DNA of 53,437 bases from Colivivens sp963626085 (GTDB lineage: Bacteria; Bacteroidota; Bacteroidia; Bacteroidales; Bacteroidaceae). The position numbers and the translations under genes were made by a program. Position 1 is the stretch's first letter, and each line of letters starts with the position of its first letter. Below are positions 7,013 through 15,484 of this stretch, piece by piece. The notes under the pieces were generated by a model. It did no database searches, was not told the origin of the DNA, and saw nothing but the letters and a program-made list of their open reading frames with translations. The stretch is from NCBI GenBank assembly GCA_963626085.1, contig CAVFVJ010000009.1:1-53437 (forward strand), written 5' to 3'.

Positions 7013-9259
7013 TCACTCCATGAACTTCTTGGCTGAGCGCAGCTGGTGGCGCATTACGCTGAGCAGTTGCTGAGTCTCCTGGAGGATGTTGAGGTAAACC
7101 ATGTCGACCTGCAAGTCCTTGACTCCACGACTCTGCTGCATACGGTTGAGGTGTTCCTTGCGGATACGTGACAGCTCGTCCTTGCAGTTGTCTGCCTCAG
7201 CGAGCACTGAACGGTACTGCTCGTAGCGTCCGGTCTCAATCTCTTCGCAGGTCATCTTCATCAGTTCGTTGACACGTCGACGTATCTGATCGTACTCCTC
7301 TACATAAAGTTCTGGGACTGGAGTGAAGTTATTGTCCACATGCTCGATGATTGGGGCGAGCATACGACGGAGTGTATAGATGAACTGCTGGTCAGCGTTG
7401 GCTCCGACATGGAACCACGTGTTGCGCTCGATGGCAATCTCCATTGGGGCTTTCTTCAGTCCGAGCATCTCCTGTCTGCGAGCCTTCTTGAACTCGTCGA
7501 GTTCACGCTTCATGTCACGGTCGGAACGACGCAGTGTCTTTATCTTCTGTGTGCAGAAACCCTCGATGATGTTATTGTACTGTTCAAGTGTATAGGCACA
7601 CACCTGCGACTGAGTGATGCGCACGTGCTTGCGCAGCATCTCCCACACGAGTTCGGGGTCACGGGTACGCATCATGAGTTGGAAACTGTTGTCCTCCTGA
7701 CCCTTGAGCTGCTTCTTCTTGTACTGGCTGTTGCTGTAGAAAAGCACGGCGATGACGAGCACCATGAACAGTCCCTGTACTATCGGTCCTCCGAACCACA
7801 TGCAGAGGCATACGAGAGCGCAAGTGATGAAGGCTGCACCGGCAGTGATGAACCATCCACCGATGACGCTCAGCACGCCTGTCACACGGAACACCGCACT
7901 CTCACGGCTCCACGCCCTGTCGGCAAGGCTCGAACCCATAGCCACCATGAAGGTGACGTAGGTGGTGGAGAGGGGCAACTTATGGTTCGTACCGAAGGTG
8001 ATGAGCATGGAGGCAATGACGAGGTTGACTGCTGCACGAACCACATCGAACGCAGCCTTGTCGTCAACCAGTTCCACGCTGGCGGTGTCGAACCGTCCGC
8101 TAATCCACTGGCGTATTCTCGGGGGTACGAGGCGTGTGACCGACTCAATGGTGTTTTGGCTGATGCGCACGATGGAGCGCGCTGCCTTGCTCGAACCGAA
8201 CATCTCGTCGCCCTCGTCCTGGCGCGACAGGTCAACGGAGGTCTTGATGACGTTGTGGGCTTTCTTGGATGTAGCCATGGTAACCACCATGATTATACCA
8301 GCAATTATGAGGTAGAGGGGCGGAGTCTTCGCACTCTCCATGAGGGAGGTCATCTTGAAATCGTCGATGCTGAGGCCACCAGAATTGGCCACATAGTCCT
8401 GGTAGGAGTCGAGACCTGCGAGGGGCACTCCGATGAAGTTGACGAGGTCGTTGCCGGCAAACGCCATGGCGAGGGCGAAGGTACCCATGAGCACGGTGAA
8501 GCGGAAGATGTTGACCTTACACAGATGGAGCAGCTCCATCAGGATGGTAGACCCCACGAAGGTGAGTCCCAGAAGCATGTTCGTGTTCTCCTCTATGTAT
8601 GTGCGTATGTCTGCCGGCAGGTAAGGACTCTGTCCCACGCCCTTCATGAAGATGAAGTAGCTCAAGGCGGTGAAGGCAATGCCTCCAAAGATGGCGATGG
8701 AGTAGCGAGAGTGTCGGCTGTAGTTGAACGTGAACACGATGCGGCTTATCCACATGACCACCATACCCACCACGAAGGAGATGGCTACGGACACGAAGAT
8801 GGCGATGATGACCTGCAGTGCCTTGTCGGAGTTGAGCAACATACCGTAGTCAAGCGATGGGTCGCCAGCCACCTTCAGTATGGCGAGCATCACCGTACCA
8901 CCGAGTAGTTCGAAGACGAGCGAGACGGTGGTGGAGGTCGGCATCCCGAGGGAGTTGAACACGTCGAGGATGAGTACGTCGGCCACCATCACAGCAAGGA
9001 AGATGGTAATGACCTCGTGGAACGAGTAGTGTGCTGGCATCATGATGCCGTGGCGCGCCACGTCCATCATGCCCGACGAGAGGACGGCTCCCATGAGCAC
9101 TCCGAAAGAGGCTATAATCAACACTGTGCGGAACTTGGCGACACGTGCGCCGACTGCCGACTGCAGAAAATTGACCGCATCGTTGCTGACTCCCACGAAC
9201 AGGTCGAAGACTGCGAGGCAAATCAGGAAGATGACGATGCAAAGATAGATTGTCTCCAT
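7013..9259 (-). CDS. inorganic phosphate transporter, PiT (PHO4) family
   Basis: A 748-aa inner-membrane phosphate permease, probably driven by a cation gradient. The two PiT signature repeats are visible: GVSNDAVNFLQSAVGA (residues 23-38) and AGNDLVNFIGVPLAG (268-282). The TSTTVSL and LSTTYVTF segments are the matching helix motifs. About ten hydrophobic helices fill residues 1-510. The last 230 residues are a soluble, charged, helical domain resembling PhoU, a common extension in Bacteroidetes PiT proteins. Upstream are a -7 box (9297-9304) and an 11-bp-periodic TTACA array (9316-9353) that looks like a PHO box. The gene lies directly after the PhoR-like kinase on the same strand. A long antisense open frame across the gene is a codon-bias shadow. 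Confidence 0.93.
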   Translation of the reverse strand: METIYLCIVIFLICLAVFDLFVGVSNDAVNFLQSAVGARVAKFRTVLIIASFGVLMGAVLSSGMMDVARHGIMMPAHYSFHEVITIFLAVMVADVLILDVFNSLGMPTSTTVSLVFELLGGTVMLAILKVAGDPSLDYGMLLNSDKALQVIIAIFVSVAISFVVGMVVMWISRIVFTFNYSRHSRYSIAIFGGIAFTALSYFIFMKGVGQSPYLPADIRTYIEENTNMLLGLTFVGSTILMELLHLCKVNIFRFTVLMGTFALAMAFAGNDLVNFIGVPLAGLDSYQDYVANSGGLSIDDFKMTSLMESAKTPPLYLIIAGIIMVVTMATSKKAHNVIKTSVDLSRQDEGDEMFGSSKAARSIVRISQNTIESVTRLVPPRIRQWISGRFDTASVELVDDKAAFDVVRAAVNLVIASMLITFGTNHKLPLSTTYVTFMVAMGSSLADRAWSRESAVFRVTGVLSVIGGWFITAGAAFITCALVCLCMWFGGPIVQGLFMVLVIAVLFYSNSQYKKKQLKGQEDNSFQLMMRTRDPELVWEMLRKHVRITQSQVCAYTLEQYNNIIEGFCTQKIKTLRRSDRDMKRELDEFKKARRQEMLGLKKAPMEIAIERNTWFHVGANADQQFIYTLRRMLAPIIEHVDNNFTPVPELYVEEYDQIRRRVNELMKMTCEEIETGRYEQYRSVLAEADNCKDELSRIRKEHLNRMQQSRGVKDLQVDMVYLNILQETQQLLSVMRHQLRSAKKFME

Positions 9260-9296
9260 AAAATTTCTGATTCTTTTGTTAATTGTTTTACGGAGG

Positions 9297-9304
9297 CAAA
9301 ATTA
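9297..9304 (-). promoter_or_regulatory. -7 box of the phosphate transporter gene
   Basis: TAATTTTG on the minus strand fits TAnnTTTG and predicts a 5' UTR of about 32 nt. No TTTG -33 element is present; the PHO-box-like array takes its place, as PHO boxes do at activator-dependent promoters. Confidence 0.6.
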
Positions 9305-9315
9305 GTGGGCTTGCG

Positions 9316-9353
9316 TTACACGGCTTTTGCAGAGATGTTACAATATTGTTACA
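9316..9353 (-). promoter_or_regulatory. PHO-box-like array of four 11-bp units upstream of the PiT gene
   Basis: On the plus strand TTACA, TTGCA, TTACA and TTACA begin at 9316, 9327, 9338 and 9349, exactly 11 bp apart. Read toward the gene the unit is TGTAAC-like. PhoB-family regulators bind head-to-tail 11-bp half-sites, one per helical turn (established for E. coli). The nearest unit starts 12 bp beyond the -7 box. The distal unit overlaps the stop codon of the kinase gene. Confidence 0.65.
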
Positions 9354-10827
9354 ATACTCCGCTGCCGGTGAGGGTGAAGTCGAACTCCAGTCCACCGCCC
9401 TCGCGGTTCTTCACGCTTATCTGTCCACCGTGGAGCAAGATTGCGTTCTTCACGATGGCAAGACCCAGTCCGGTGCCGCCCATCAGTCGGCTGCGCCCCT
9501 TGTCCACACGGTAGAACCGTTCGAATAGACGGGGGAGGTGCACTGGGTCGACTCCCACTCCCGTGTCGCTGAAGACGAAACTGTAGACGGGATGGCTGGC
9601 TGAGGATGGTTTGCCGTCCCCTTGTCCAGGATAGATGACCCTACCACGGAGCGTTATGTGAGTGCCAGTGCCAGCGTAGGCAATGGCGTTGTCGGTGAGG
9701 TTGCGGAAAATACTGTAGAGGAGGCTGGAGTTGCCATGGATAGGCATACGCCCGGGGATGTCGACGGACATGGTCATCTTCTTCTGTTCGAGGGCGAACT
9801 GGCACTCCTTCTCCACTGTCCGTATCTGTTCAGCCACGTCAACGGTCTCGAACGACATCATCTTCGCCCCGTCATCAATGGTGTTGAGTATCGACATGTC
9901 GGCAAGCAGGGAGGTGAGCCGTTTGCTCTGCGAGTAGCACCGCTCAAGGAAAATCTGACGTGTGGAGTCATCTACCTTCGGGTTCTCAATGATGGTCTCC
10001 AAATAGCCCTGTATGCTCGCAACAGGAGTCTTCAACTCATGTGCCACGTTTTGTGTCAGCTGTCGTTTGAGGACATCCTGCTCGCGCTGGGTGCGCTGGA
10101 GCGTGACGTAGAGCTTCACTATGCGCTCGGCTGTGTCGCCCAACTCGTCGTTGGAAAAGCCGCTCAATACCGTTTCCCAGTCCTCCCCGAGGGTCGAGGG
10201 GGTCTGACTCGCCTGCGCAGCGAAACTGTTGAGTTTGGTTATGTTGCGTCCCAACCTGTGGATGAAACGGTAGAGCACCACGGTGAGCAGTAGCATGACA
10301 GTCAGGGCGAGCCACAGGTAATGCTGCTCGGTCTGCAGGTTCTTCGCCAGGTCCACGTTGTAGGGTAGGGCTGAGCGTATGATGTAGCCTTCCTCGGGGT
10401 AGTAGGTGGCACTGTAGAAGTACTCTCTTCCAAGGGTGGTGCTGTTTCGGTCTACGGTGGAGCCACTGCCGGTGGCGAGTGCCTGTACTATCTCTTGCCG
10501 CTTGGCGTGGTTGCCCATTGCAGAGACATCCTCCTGCACGTTGTCGAACAGGACGGTGCCGTCCTTGCGGATGACGGTGACGCGCAGGTCGAGCAACAGG
10601 TGATGGGAGTCGAGGTAGTTGCGTAACTGTGACAGCAGACAAGAGTCGGGCACGTCTAGTGCCTCATGGAGTTTGTCGTTGAAGTCCTGCAACCGCAAGT
10701 TCAGCGTCTCTATCTTGTACTGTCGCTCACGGTGCTGCTGGAACACGATGAATGCGAGGGCGAAGATGAAGAAAAGCGACAGCACGCTCAGATAGAGCTT
10801 GTTGCCGATGGATACCCGTTTTGCCAT
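9349..10827 (-). CDS. sensor histidine kinase, PhoR-like
   Basis: A 492-aa membrane histidine kinase. The N-terminal helix is at about 10-29, a periplasmic sensor region at about 30-168, and a second helix at about 170-188, followed by a linker. The H-box is VAHELKTPVASIQGYLET with phospho-acceptor His263. The ATP-binding domain has the N-box RNLTDNA (Asn380), G1 box DTGVGV (421-426), F-box LFERFYR and G2 box GGTGLGLA (450-457). ELKTPVASI-type H-boxes are common in PhoR/PhoB-paired kinases. It follows the OmpR-family regulator by about 100 bp, separated by a small hairpin, and precedes the phosphate transporter, so phosphate sensing is a reasonable inference. The product is certain; the signal is inferred. 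Confidence 0.92.
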   Translation of the reverse strand: MAKRVSIGNKLYLSVLSLFFIFALAFIVFQQHRERQYKIETLNLRLQDFNDKLHEALDVPDSCLLSQLRNYLDSHHLLLDLRVTVIRKDGTVLFDNVQEDVSAMGNHAKRQEIVQALATGSGSTVDRNSTTLGREYFYSATYYPEEGYIIRSALPYNVDLAKNLQTEQHYLWLALTVMLLLTVVLYRFIHRLGRNITKLNSFAAQASQTPSTLGEDWETVLSGFSNDELGDTAERIVKLYVTLQRTQREQDVLKRQLTQNVAHELKTPVASIQGYLETIIENPKVDDSTRQIFLERCYSQSKRLTSLLADMSILNTIDDGAKMMSFETVDVAEQIRTVEKECQFALEQKKMTMSVDIPGRMPIHGNSSLLYSIFRNLTDNAIAYAGTGTHITLRGRVIYPGQGDGKPSSASHPVYSFVFSDTGVGVDPVHLPRLFERFYRVDKGRSRLMGGTGLGLAIVKNAILLHGGQISVKNREGGGLEFDFTLTGSGVL

Positions 10828-10909
10828 AAGAAAAGTGTCTTTGTTTGGTGAGTTCCGAAAGTCCTATGCGTCGAAACTCATAAATGTCCGAAATAAAAGG
10901 AAGAAGCTC

Positions 10910-10925
10910 TGTCTGCCGACAGACA
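10910..10925 (-). other. small intercistronic hairpin between regulator and kinase genes
   Basis: TGTCTG (10910-10915) and CAGACA (10920-10925) pair around a CCGA loop, 5 bp beyond the regulator's stop. It lacks a U-run, so it is more likely an mRNA-stability or attenuation element than a full terminator. Confidence 0.35.
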
Positions 10926-10929
10926 AGCC

Positions 10930-11634
10930 CTATACATCGAAGCAGTAGCCGAAACCAGTGCGTGTGACGAGGCAGTCAGCGTACCTGCCCAGTTTCTTGC
11001 GCAGACGGGTGATGTTAACGTCGACCGTGCGGTCGGAGACGATGACATCGGTGGGCCACACCCTCATGATGAGGTCGTCGCGTGAGAACACGTGTCCCTT
11101 GTGTTCGAGCAAGGTGCAGAGGATTCCCATCTCTGTTTTGGTAAAGTCTGCGGCTTTACCGTCTACGGAGACTGTCTTGCGCTCCAAGTCTACTTCCAAT
11201 CCCTCATACCTCAGAGTGTGAGCTTCAGTCGCCTTCCCTGTTTCCGCCCTCTGCTCGGTGCGTCGGAGTACCGCTTTCACACGCAGTATCACCTCACGGA
11301 TGGAGAAAGGCTTGGCGATATAGTCGTCAGCCCCTATGTTGAAGCCTGTGATACGGTCGTTCTCCGTCCCCTTGGCAGTGAGGAACACTATGGGTACGCT
11401 GGCTGTGCGGCTGTCTCTGCGTATGCGGCTGGCTGTCTCGAAGCCGCTGATTCCGCCCATCATGACATCCAACAGGATGAGGTCGTAGGTGGAAATGGGT
11501 TTGGCGAGTGCCTCCTCGCCCGAGAAGACCACGTCCACGACATAGCCCTCCGTCTCCAGGTTGAACCGCAGTATCTCGCAGAGGTCGACCTCATCATCGA
11601 CCACCAGTATCCGTTTCTTCTTTTCGTTTTCCAT
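10930..11634 (-). CDS. OmpR/PhoB-family response regulator
   Basis: 234 aa. The receiver domain has the acidic pair Asp13-Asp14, phospho-acceptor Asp56 (LILLDVMMGG), Thr86 (FLTAK) and Lys108 (YIAKPFS). The C-terminal half is a winged helix of the OmpR/PhoB type (TKTEMGILCTLLEHKGHVFSR, ending near TRTGFGYCFDV). It should bind direct-repeat DNA. A three-unit 11-bp-periodic array lies just upstream of its own -7 box and a matching array lies upstream of the phosphate transporter, which argues for a PhoB role and autoregulation. It is transcribed before the kinase gene. A PhoB function is inferred from context, not proven. Confidence 0.92.
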   Translation of the reverse strand: MENEKKKRILVVDDEVDLCEILRFNLETEGYVVDVVFSGEEALAKPISTYDLILLDVMMGGISGFETASRIRRDSRTASVPIVFLTAKGTENDRITGFNIGADDYIAKPFSIREVILRVKAVLRRTEQRAETGKATEAHTLRYEGLEVDLERKTVSVDGKAADFTKTEMGILCTLLEHKGHVFSRDDLIMRVWPTDVIVSDRTVDVNITRLRKKLGRYADCLVTRTGFGYCFDV

Positions 11635-11669
11635 ATACTTGTAATGGTTTTGGTTCTGAAATACGGCGG

Positions 11670-11677
11670 CAAAGGTA
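11670..11677 (-). promoter_or_regulatory. -7 box of the response regulator gene
   Basis: TACCTTTG on the minus strand fits TAnnTTTG exactly. The predicted leader is about 30 nt. The position where a -33 TTTG would be expected is covered by the TTACA array. Confidence 0.7.
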
Positions 11678-11699
11678 GGATGCAGGGGTTTCCCGACTG

Positions 11700-11726
11700 T
11701 TACATTGGTATTACAATGGTGTTACG
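11700..11726 (-). promoter_or_regulatory. PHO-box-like array upstream of the PhoB-like regulator gene
   Basis: TTACA, TTACA and TTACG begin at 11700, 11711 and 11722 on the plus strand, exactly 11 bp apart; a degenerate TTTCC lies one step nearer the promoter at 11689. Measured from the -7 box, the units fall at 12 (degenerate), 23, 34 and 45 bp, the same register as the array upstream of the phosphate transporter. Confidence 0.65.
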
Positions 11727-11780
11727 TTTTCAGATGGGTACTTGTAGTGGACGTTTTGCCCATCGTGCAAGCAGTCAGTC

Positions 11781-11903
11781 CTAAATGGCAATCCACCCGA
11801 AAAGGAACGCCATGACGAACACCAGGAGCACCACCACCAGTCCGAGCACTATGTTGGTCCACATGAACGTGCGGTTAGCCTTGTAGAGTTTACTGTTCCT
11901 CAT
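11781..11903 (-). CDS. 40-aa single-pass membrane peptide
   Basis: A short minus-strand frame encodes a basic N-terminus (MRNSKLYKANRTF) followed by one strongly hydrophobic helix (about residues 14-40, including IVLGLVVVLLVFVMAFLF). It starts 14 nt after the stop of the processing protease, on the same strand, so it is probably the second gene of that unit. Small hydrophobic proteins of this form often modulate a larger membrane partner, but none is identified. Support comes from the clean frame, spacing and composition only. Confidence 0.6.
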   Translation of the reverse strand: MRNSKLYKANRTFMWTNIVLGLVVVLLVFVMAFLFGWIAI

Positions 11904-11917
11904 TGTATGCTTGTTGA

Positions 11918-13582
11918 TTATTGTCCTTTCTGTCCTTTCAGAATACTGTCGTACTCGACTTTATCCTCCAGTATCTCCGCAGCCTTGGCTACGTCGGGGT
12001 CGTCCTTGAGCGACTCCTGTATGCTGCCAGCCTGGAAGAAGTAGTGTTTGATGAGTTCGCAGGCGACGAGCGGACGGAGCGACTCCTCGTGGCGGTCGAG
12101 CTCTGCCGACAGGTTGTGCTTGAGTTTGGTCTCCAGTGCATCGAACTCAGCCTTCGCATCCTCATAGTAGCCCTCGAACTGTGCCACCTTCTTCAGGTCC
12201 TGCAACCGCTTGTCGCTCAGACGGTCGTAGGTGAAGCCGCTCTCCAGTACCATACGCTTGAAGTCGGCAAAGTCCTCGTCGGTAAAAGTGAAGTCGTCCG
12301 CTGAAGTGGGAGCGGAGTGTGTCTGCGCATACTTGACGCAGTAGTTCATCAGCACGTCGTCGTTGGAGAGGTAAAGCACAATGTTAGGCATGGTGTCGTG
12401 GTGGACCTCCACGTCGGGGGCAATGCCCTTGCCACTGTACACCAGTCTGCCTCCGGCTGTGTGGAACACGCTGTCAGCTACGGCAGTGGAGTCGGACTTG
12501 CCTGTCCCCTCCAGCCGCTTGCGCTTATAGTCAATCTCTTGTATGCAGCGTCCACTCGGGATGTAGTACTTGGCTGTGGTCAGTTTGAGGTTGCCGTTGT
12601 AGGGCAGGTCGCGGATGGACTGCACAAGTCCCTTTCCGAAGGTTCTCGCTCCGACCACCACCCCACGGTCGAGGTCCTGTATGCTTCCAGCCACAATCTC
12701 GGAGGCTGAGGCAGAGGAGTTGCTGACGAGCACCACCAGTGGGATGTCGGTGTCGAGAGGGTTGTCGGTAGTCTTGTATGTGGCGTTGCCTGTCTTCACC
12801 TTGCCGCGTGTCTCCACGATGGTTACTCCCTTGGGCACGAAGAGGTTGACAATCTTCACAGCCTGGTCGAGCGCACCGCCTGGGTTGACTCGCAGGTCGA
12901 GTATGAGGTCTTTCGCCCCCTGCTGCTTGAGCGAGACGAACGCCTTGCGCACGTCATCGTAGCAGTCACTGGTGAACTGGTTGAGGTTGATGTAGCCGTG
13001 GCCGCGCACCATCCCGTAGTAGGGTACAGCCGGAAGCTTTATGTTCTTGCGAGTTATCTTCACCTCCCGTGACTTGTCCTCGCCCGGGCGGTGGTACTTG
13101 AGCACGAAGGTGGAACCCGGCTCGCCCCTGAGCAAGTCGCTCACCTCAGAGGTGGTCTTCCCCTTCAAATCGTTCTTGTCAATCTTCAGCAACACGTCGC
13201 CAGCTTGCAGTCCAACCTCGGCAGCAGGCATTCCTGCGTAGGGCTCGGCAATGATTACCGTGGAGTCCTTCATCATGCGGATGAGACTGCCAATGCCACC
13301 GTACTTGGCTTGTGTGAGCATCTTGAGGTCGCCCTCGTCCTCCTCCGCATAATATTCGGTATAGGGGTCGAGCGAACGGAGGATGGCGTCGATGCCTGTC
13401 TTCACCAGCCTGTCTGCGTCGAGCGAGTCTACGTAGTAGGTGTCGAGTGCTACGTACATATTATTAAAGATGTCCAGGTTCTTCATCACCTGGAACGAGT
13501 GGTTCTTCTGAGCCGCCACCCTGGTGGGCACAGCCATACATAAAACCAGCAGCGCGAATGCCGCGAGAATTCTTTTCATCAC
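11918..13582 (-). CDS. C-terminal processing protease, S41 family
   Basis: A 554-aa exported serine protease that trims protein C-termini in the periplasm. The signal peptide ends near RVAAQ. The N-terminal helical cap (30-90) is followed by a PDZ domain (about 93-180, with AGMPAAEVGLQAGDVLLKID) and the S41 domain. The catalytic Ser292 lies in SNSSASASEIVAG and Lys317 in RTFGKGLVQ, the Ser/Lys dyad of the family. The C-terminal 120 residues are helical. An alternative Met at 13579 is equally plausible. A promoter faces it from 13604-13611, divergent with the gene at 13671. Confidence 0.93.
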   Translation of the reverse strand: MMKRILAAFALLVLCMAVPTRVAAQKNHSFQVMKNLDIFNNMYVALDTYYVDSLDADRLVKTGIDAILRSLDPYTEYYAEEDEGDLKMLTQAKYGGIGSLIRMMKDSTVIIAEPYAGMPAAEVGLQAGDVLLKIDKNDLKGKTTSEVSDLLRGEPGSTFVLKYHRPGEDKSREVKITRKNIKLPAVPYYGMVRGHGYINLNQFTSDCYDDVRKAFVSLKQQGAKDLILDLRVNPGGALDQAVKIVNLFVPKGVTIVETRGKVKTGNATYKTTDNPLDTDIPLVVLVSNSSASASEIVAGSIQDLDRGVVVGARTFGKGLVQSIRDLPYNGNLKLTTAKYYIPSGRCIQEIDYKRKRLEGTGKSDSTAVADSVFHTAGGRLVYSGKGIAPDVEVHHDTMPNIVLYLSNDDVLMNYCVKYAQTHSAPTSADDFTFTDEDFADFKRMVLESGFTYDRLSDKRLQDLKKVAQFEGYYEDAKAEFDALETKLKHNLSAELDRHEESLRPLVACELIKHYFFQAGSIQESLKDDPDVAKAAEILEDKVEYDSILKGQKGQ

Positions 13583-13603
13583 TGTGTTCTACATTTTGTG
13601 TGG

Positions 13604-13611
13604 CAAAGTTA
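13604..13611 (-). promoter_or_regulatory. -7 box of the processing protease gene
   Basis: TAACTTTG on the minus strand, about 21 bp before the ATG at 13582. No clear -33 box is seen. It is divergent with a plus-strand -7 box 23 bp away. Confidence 0.5.
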
Positions 13612-13634
13612 GTAAATAATCATCAAGTAATTCG

Positions 13635-13642
13635 TATCTTTG
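13635..13642 (+). promoter_or_regulatory. -7 box of the C26/M19 fusion gene
   Basis: TATCTTTG on the plus strand. It ends 1 nt before an ATG at 13644, which therefore lies upstream of or at the transcription start. This favours the next in-frame ATG at 13671 as the true start. Confidence 0.5.
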
Positions 13643-13670
13643 CATGAATTATTATTTACGACAACACGAT

Positions 13671-15431
13671 ATGGTTGATTCATTCGATTGGAAAGCTGTC
13701 TACGGAGACCTCTGTTCAACGCCTCCGCAGAGAGGGGCGAGACCAGTGATAGGAATCACTGGCAACTATGGGGAGCAGACGTGCACGCTGGCGGAGGGCT
13801 ACTACCGCTCGGTGTTGCTCTCGGGCGGTGTCCCGGTAATCATCCCTCCATACAAGGAGACGGACTTGCTGGAGAGCCAGCTGGACAGTCTCGACGGTAT
13901 CGTCTTTAGCGGTGGGGGCGACATCAATCCCCTGTTCCTGGACGAGGAGCCGCTGCCTGCGCTCCACAGCATCAACGCGGAGAGGGACAGACAGGAACTG
14001 TTGCTGGCAAGGATGGCTTACGACCGTCAGATCCCGATGCTGGGCATCTGTCGCGGAATTCAGATAATGGCTGCCGCTTTAGGTGGCGAACTCTACCAAG
14101 ACATCTACACACAGGAGACTGGGGCTACGGTGAAGCACAGCCAGGACTTGGAACGGGGCTCTGCCTCGCACACGGTGGAGATTGGTGAAGACACGCTGTT
14201 GCACAGTCTCTTCGGAACTAGGCGACTGGCTGTCAACTCGTTCCACCATCAGGCAGTGAAGACCGTGCCAAAGGACTTCAATGTGTGCGCACGCAGTAGC
14301 GACGGACTGATTGAGGCGATGGAATCATCGGCTTTCAGGTCTGCCATGGGCGTGCAGTGGCATCCTGAGTGTTTCTGCCTCAACGGAGACCAGTCGATGA
14401 AGCCACTGTTCGATTGGCTGGTGGGCGAGGCAAGTTCGTTCAGCGAGGCAAAGGAGTTGCACTCGCACATACTCTCGCTCGACTCCCACTGCGACACTCC
14501 CATGTTCTTCTCGGAAGGTATTGACTTCGGCAGACGCGACCCGAAGATTCTCGTCGACCTGCACAAGATGACGGAGGGACACCTCGACGCTACAATCATG
14601 GTGGCTTACCTGCAACAGGGGAAGCGCGACGACGAGTCGTTGCTGGAGGCTACGGATAAGGCGAACCGCATCCTCTCGGGCATTGAGCGGATGGCACAAG
14701 GGTACAAAGGCCATGTGAGGATTGCAAAGACACCTGCTGAACTCTACCGCAACAAGGCGAACGGACTGAAGTCCATCATGCTCGGAATAGAGAACGGCTA
14801 CGCCATAGGCAAGGATTTGGACAACATACAGGCGTTCCGCAGCAGGGGCGTGGTCTACATGACCCTCTGCCACAATGGGGACAACGACATTTGCGGCTCG
14901 GCAAAGAAAAGCGAGTCGGGCGGTGGCGGAGTGACTCCCTTTGGTGAGGCTGTCGTTAAGGAAATGAACCGCACGGGGATGATGGTGGACCTCTCCCACG
15001 CCAGTGAGAAGAGTTTCTACGATGCGGTGGAGATAAGTAGCAAGCCGATAGTGTGCAGCCACTCTTCGGCACGTGCCCTTTGCGACAGTCCTCGTAACCT
15101 CACCGATGACCAGATGAGGCGGTTGGCTGCTACAGGTGGTGTGGCGCAGGTGACGTTCTACAATGGTTTCCTACGCACCTCGGGACAAGCCACAATCATC
15201 GACGCGCTGGAGCACCTCGACCACATGGTGCACGTGATGGGAATAGAGCATGTGGGCATCGGTACCGACTTCGACGGGGATGGTGGAGTTCCTGGACTGG
15301 ACTCTGCAAGCGAACTCATAAACTTCACGCGCCGGTTGCTCGCCCGTCGCTACTCGCATGAGGACATCGCACTAATCTGGGGGAAGAACTTCCTCAGGGT
15401 GATGGAAGAGACGCAAAGGACGAATAAGTAA
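13671..15431 (+). CDS. fusion of gamma-glutamyl-GABA hydrolase-like amidotransferase (C26) and membrane dipeptidase (M19)
   Basis: 586 aa with two complete enzymes in one chain. Residues 22-255 form a class I glutamine amidotransferase-like peptidase C26 domain: nucleophile Cys127 in LGICRGIQ, and His231/Glu233 in VQWHPE. Residues 265-586 form a renal-dipeptidase-like M19 domain with all five zinc ligands visible: His273 and Asp275 (DSHCDTP), Glu374 (LGIENGY), His443 (DLSHASE) and His464 (VCSHSSA). It ends in the family's WGKNFLRVM motif. Together they could cleave gamma-glutamyl amides and then dipeptides; this pairing is an inference. No signal peptide is seen, so it is probably cytosolic. 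It is followed by an M28 peptidase and SufE on the same strand. Confidence 0.9.
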   Translation: MVDSFDWKAVYGDLCSTPPQRGARPVIGITGNYGEQTCTLAEGYYRSVLLSGGVPVIIPPYKETDLLESQLDSLDGIVFSGGGDINPLFLDEEPLPALHSINAERDRQELLLARMAYDRQIPMLGICRGIQIMAAALGGELYQDIYTQETGATVKHSQDLERGSASHTVEIGEDTLLHSLFGTRRLAVNSFHHQAVKTVPKDFNVCARSSDGLIEAMESSAFRSAMGVQWHPECFCLNGDQSMKPLFDWLVGEASSFSEAKELHSHILSLDSHCDTPMFFSEGIDFGRRDPKILVDLHKMTEGHLDATIMVAYLQQGKRDDESLLEATDKANRILSGIERMAQGYKGHVRIAKTPAELYRNKANGLKSIMLGIENGYAIGKDLDNIQAFRSRGVVYMTLCHNGDNDICGSAKKSESGGGGVTPFGEAVVKEMNRTGMMVDLSHASEKSFYDAVEISSKPIVCSHSSARALCDSPRNLTDDQMRRLAATGGVAQVTFYNGFLRTSGQATIIDALEHLDHMVHVMGIEHVGIGTDFDGDGGVPGLDSASELINFTRRLLARRYSHEDIALIWGKNFLRVMEETQRTNK

Positions 15432-15484
15432 TTAGGACTGAAGATAAACTATAGATTAAAAAGGACTGTAATAGGGCTAAGACA

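Noticed and set aside
6783..7016. 77-codon minus-strand frame after the phosphate transporter
   Set aside because: It runs through the terminator hairpin in a frame with no protein-like features; only the shorter frame at 6847-6918 looks coding-like.
7340..8908. Long plus-strand open frame (522 codons) opposite the phosphate transporter gene
   Set aside because: It lies antisense to a clear PiT gene, has a His/Glu/Val-rich composition typical of reversed codons and shows no domain.
14325..15062. 245-codon minus-strand frame inside the C26/M19 fusion
   Set aside because: The plus-strand protein has all catalytic residues, so the opposite frame is a shadow.
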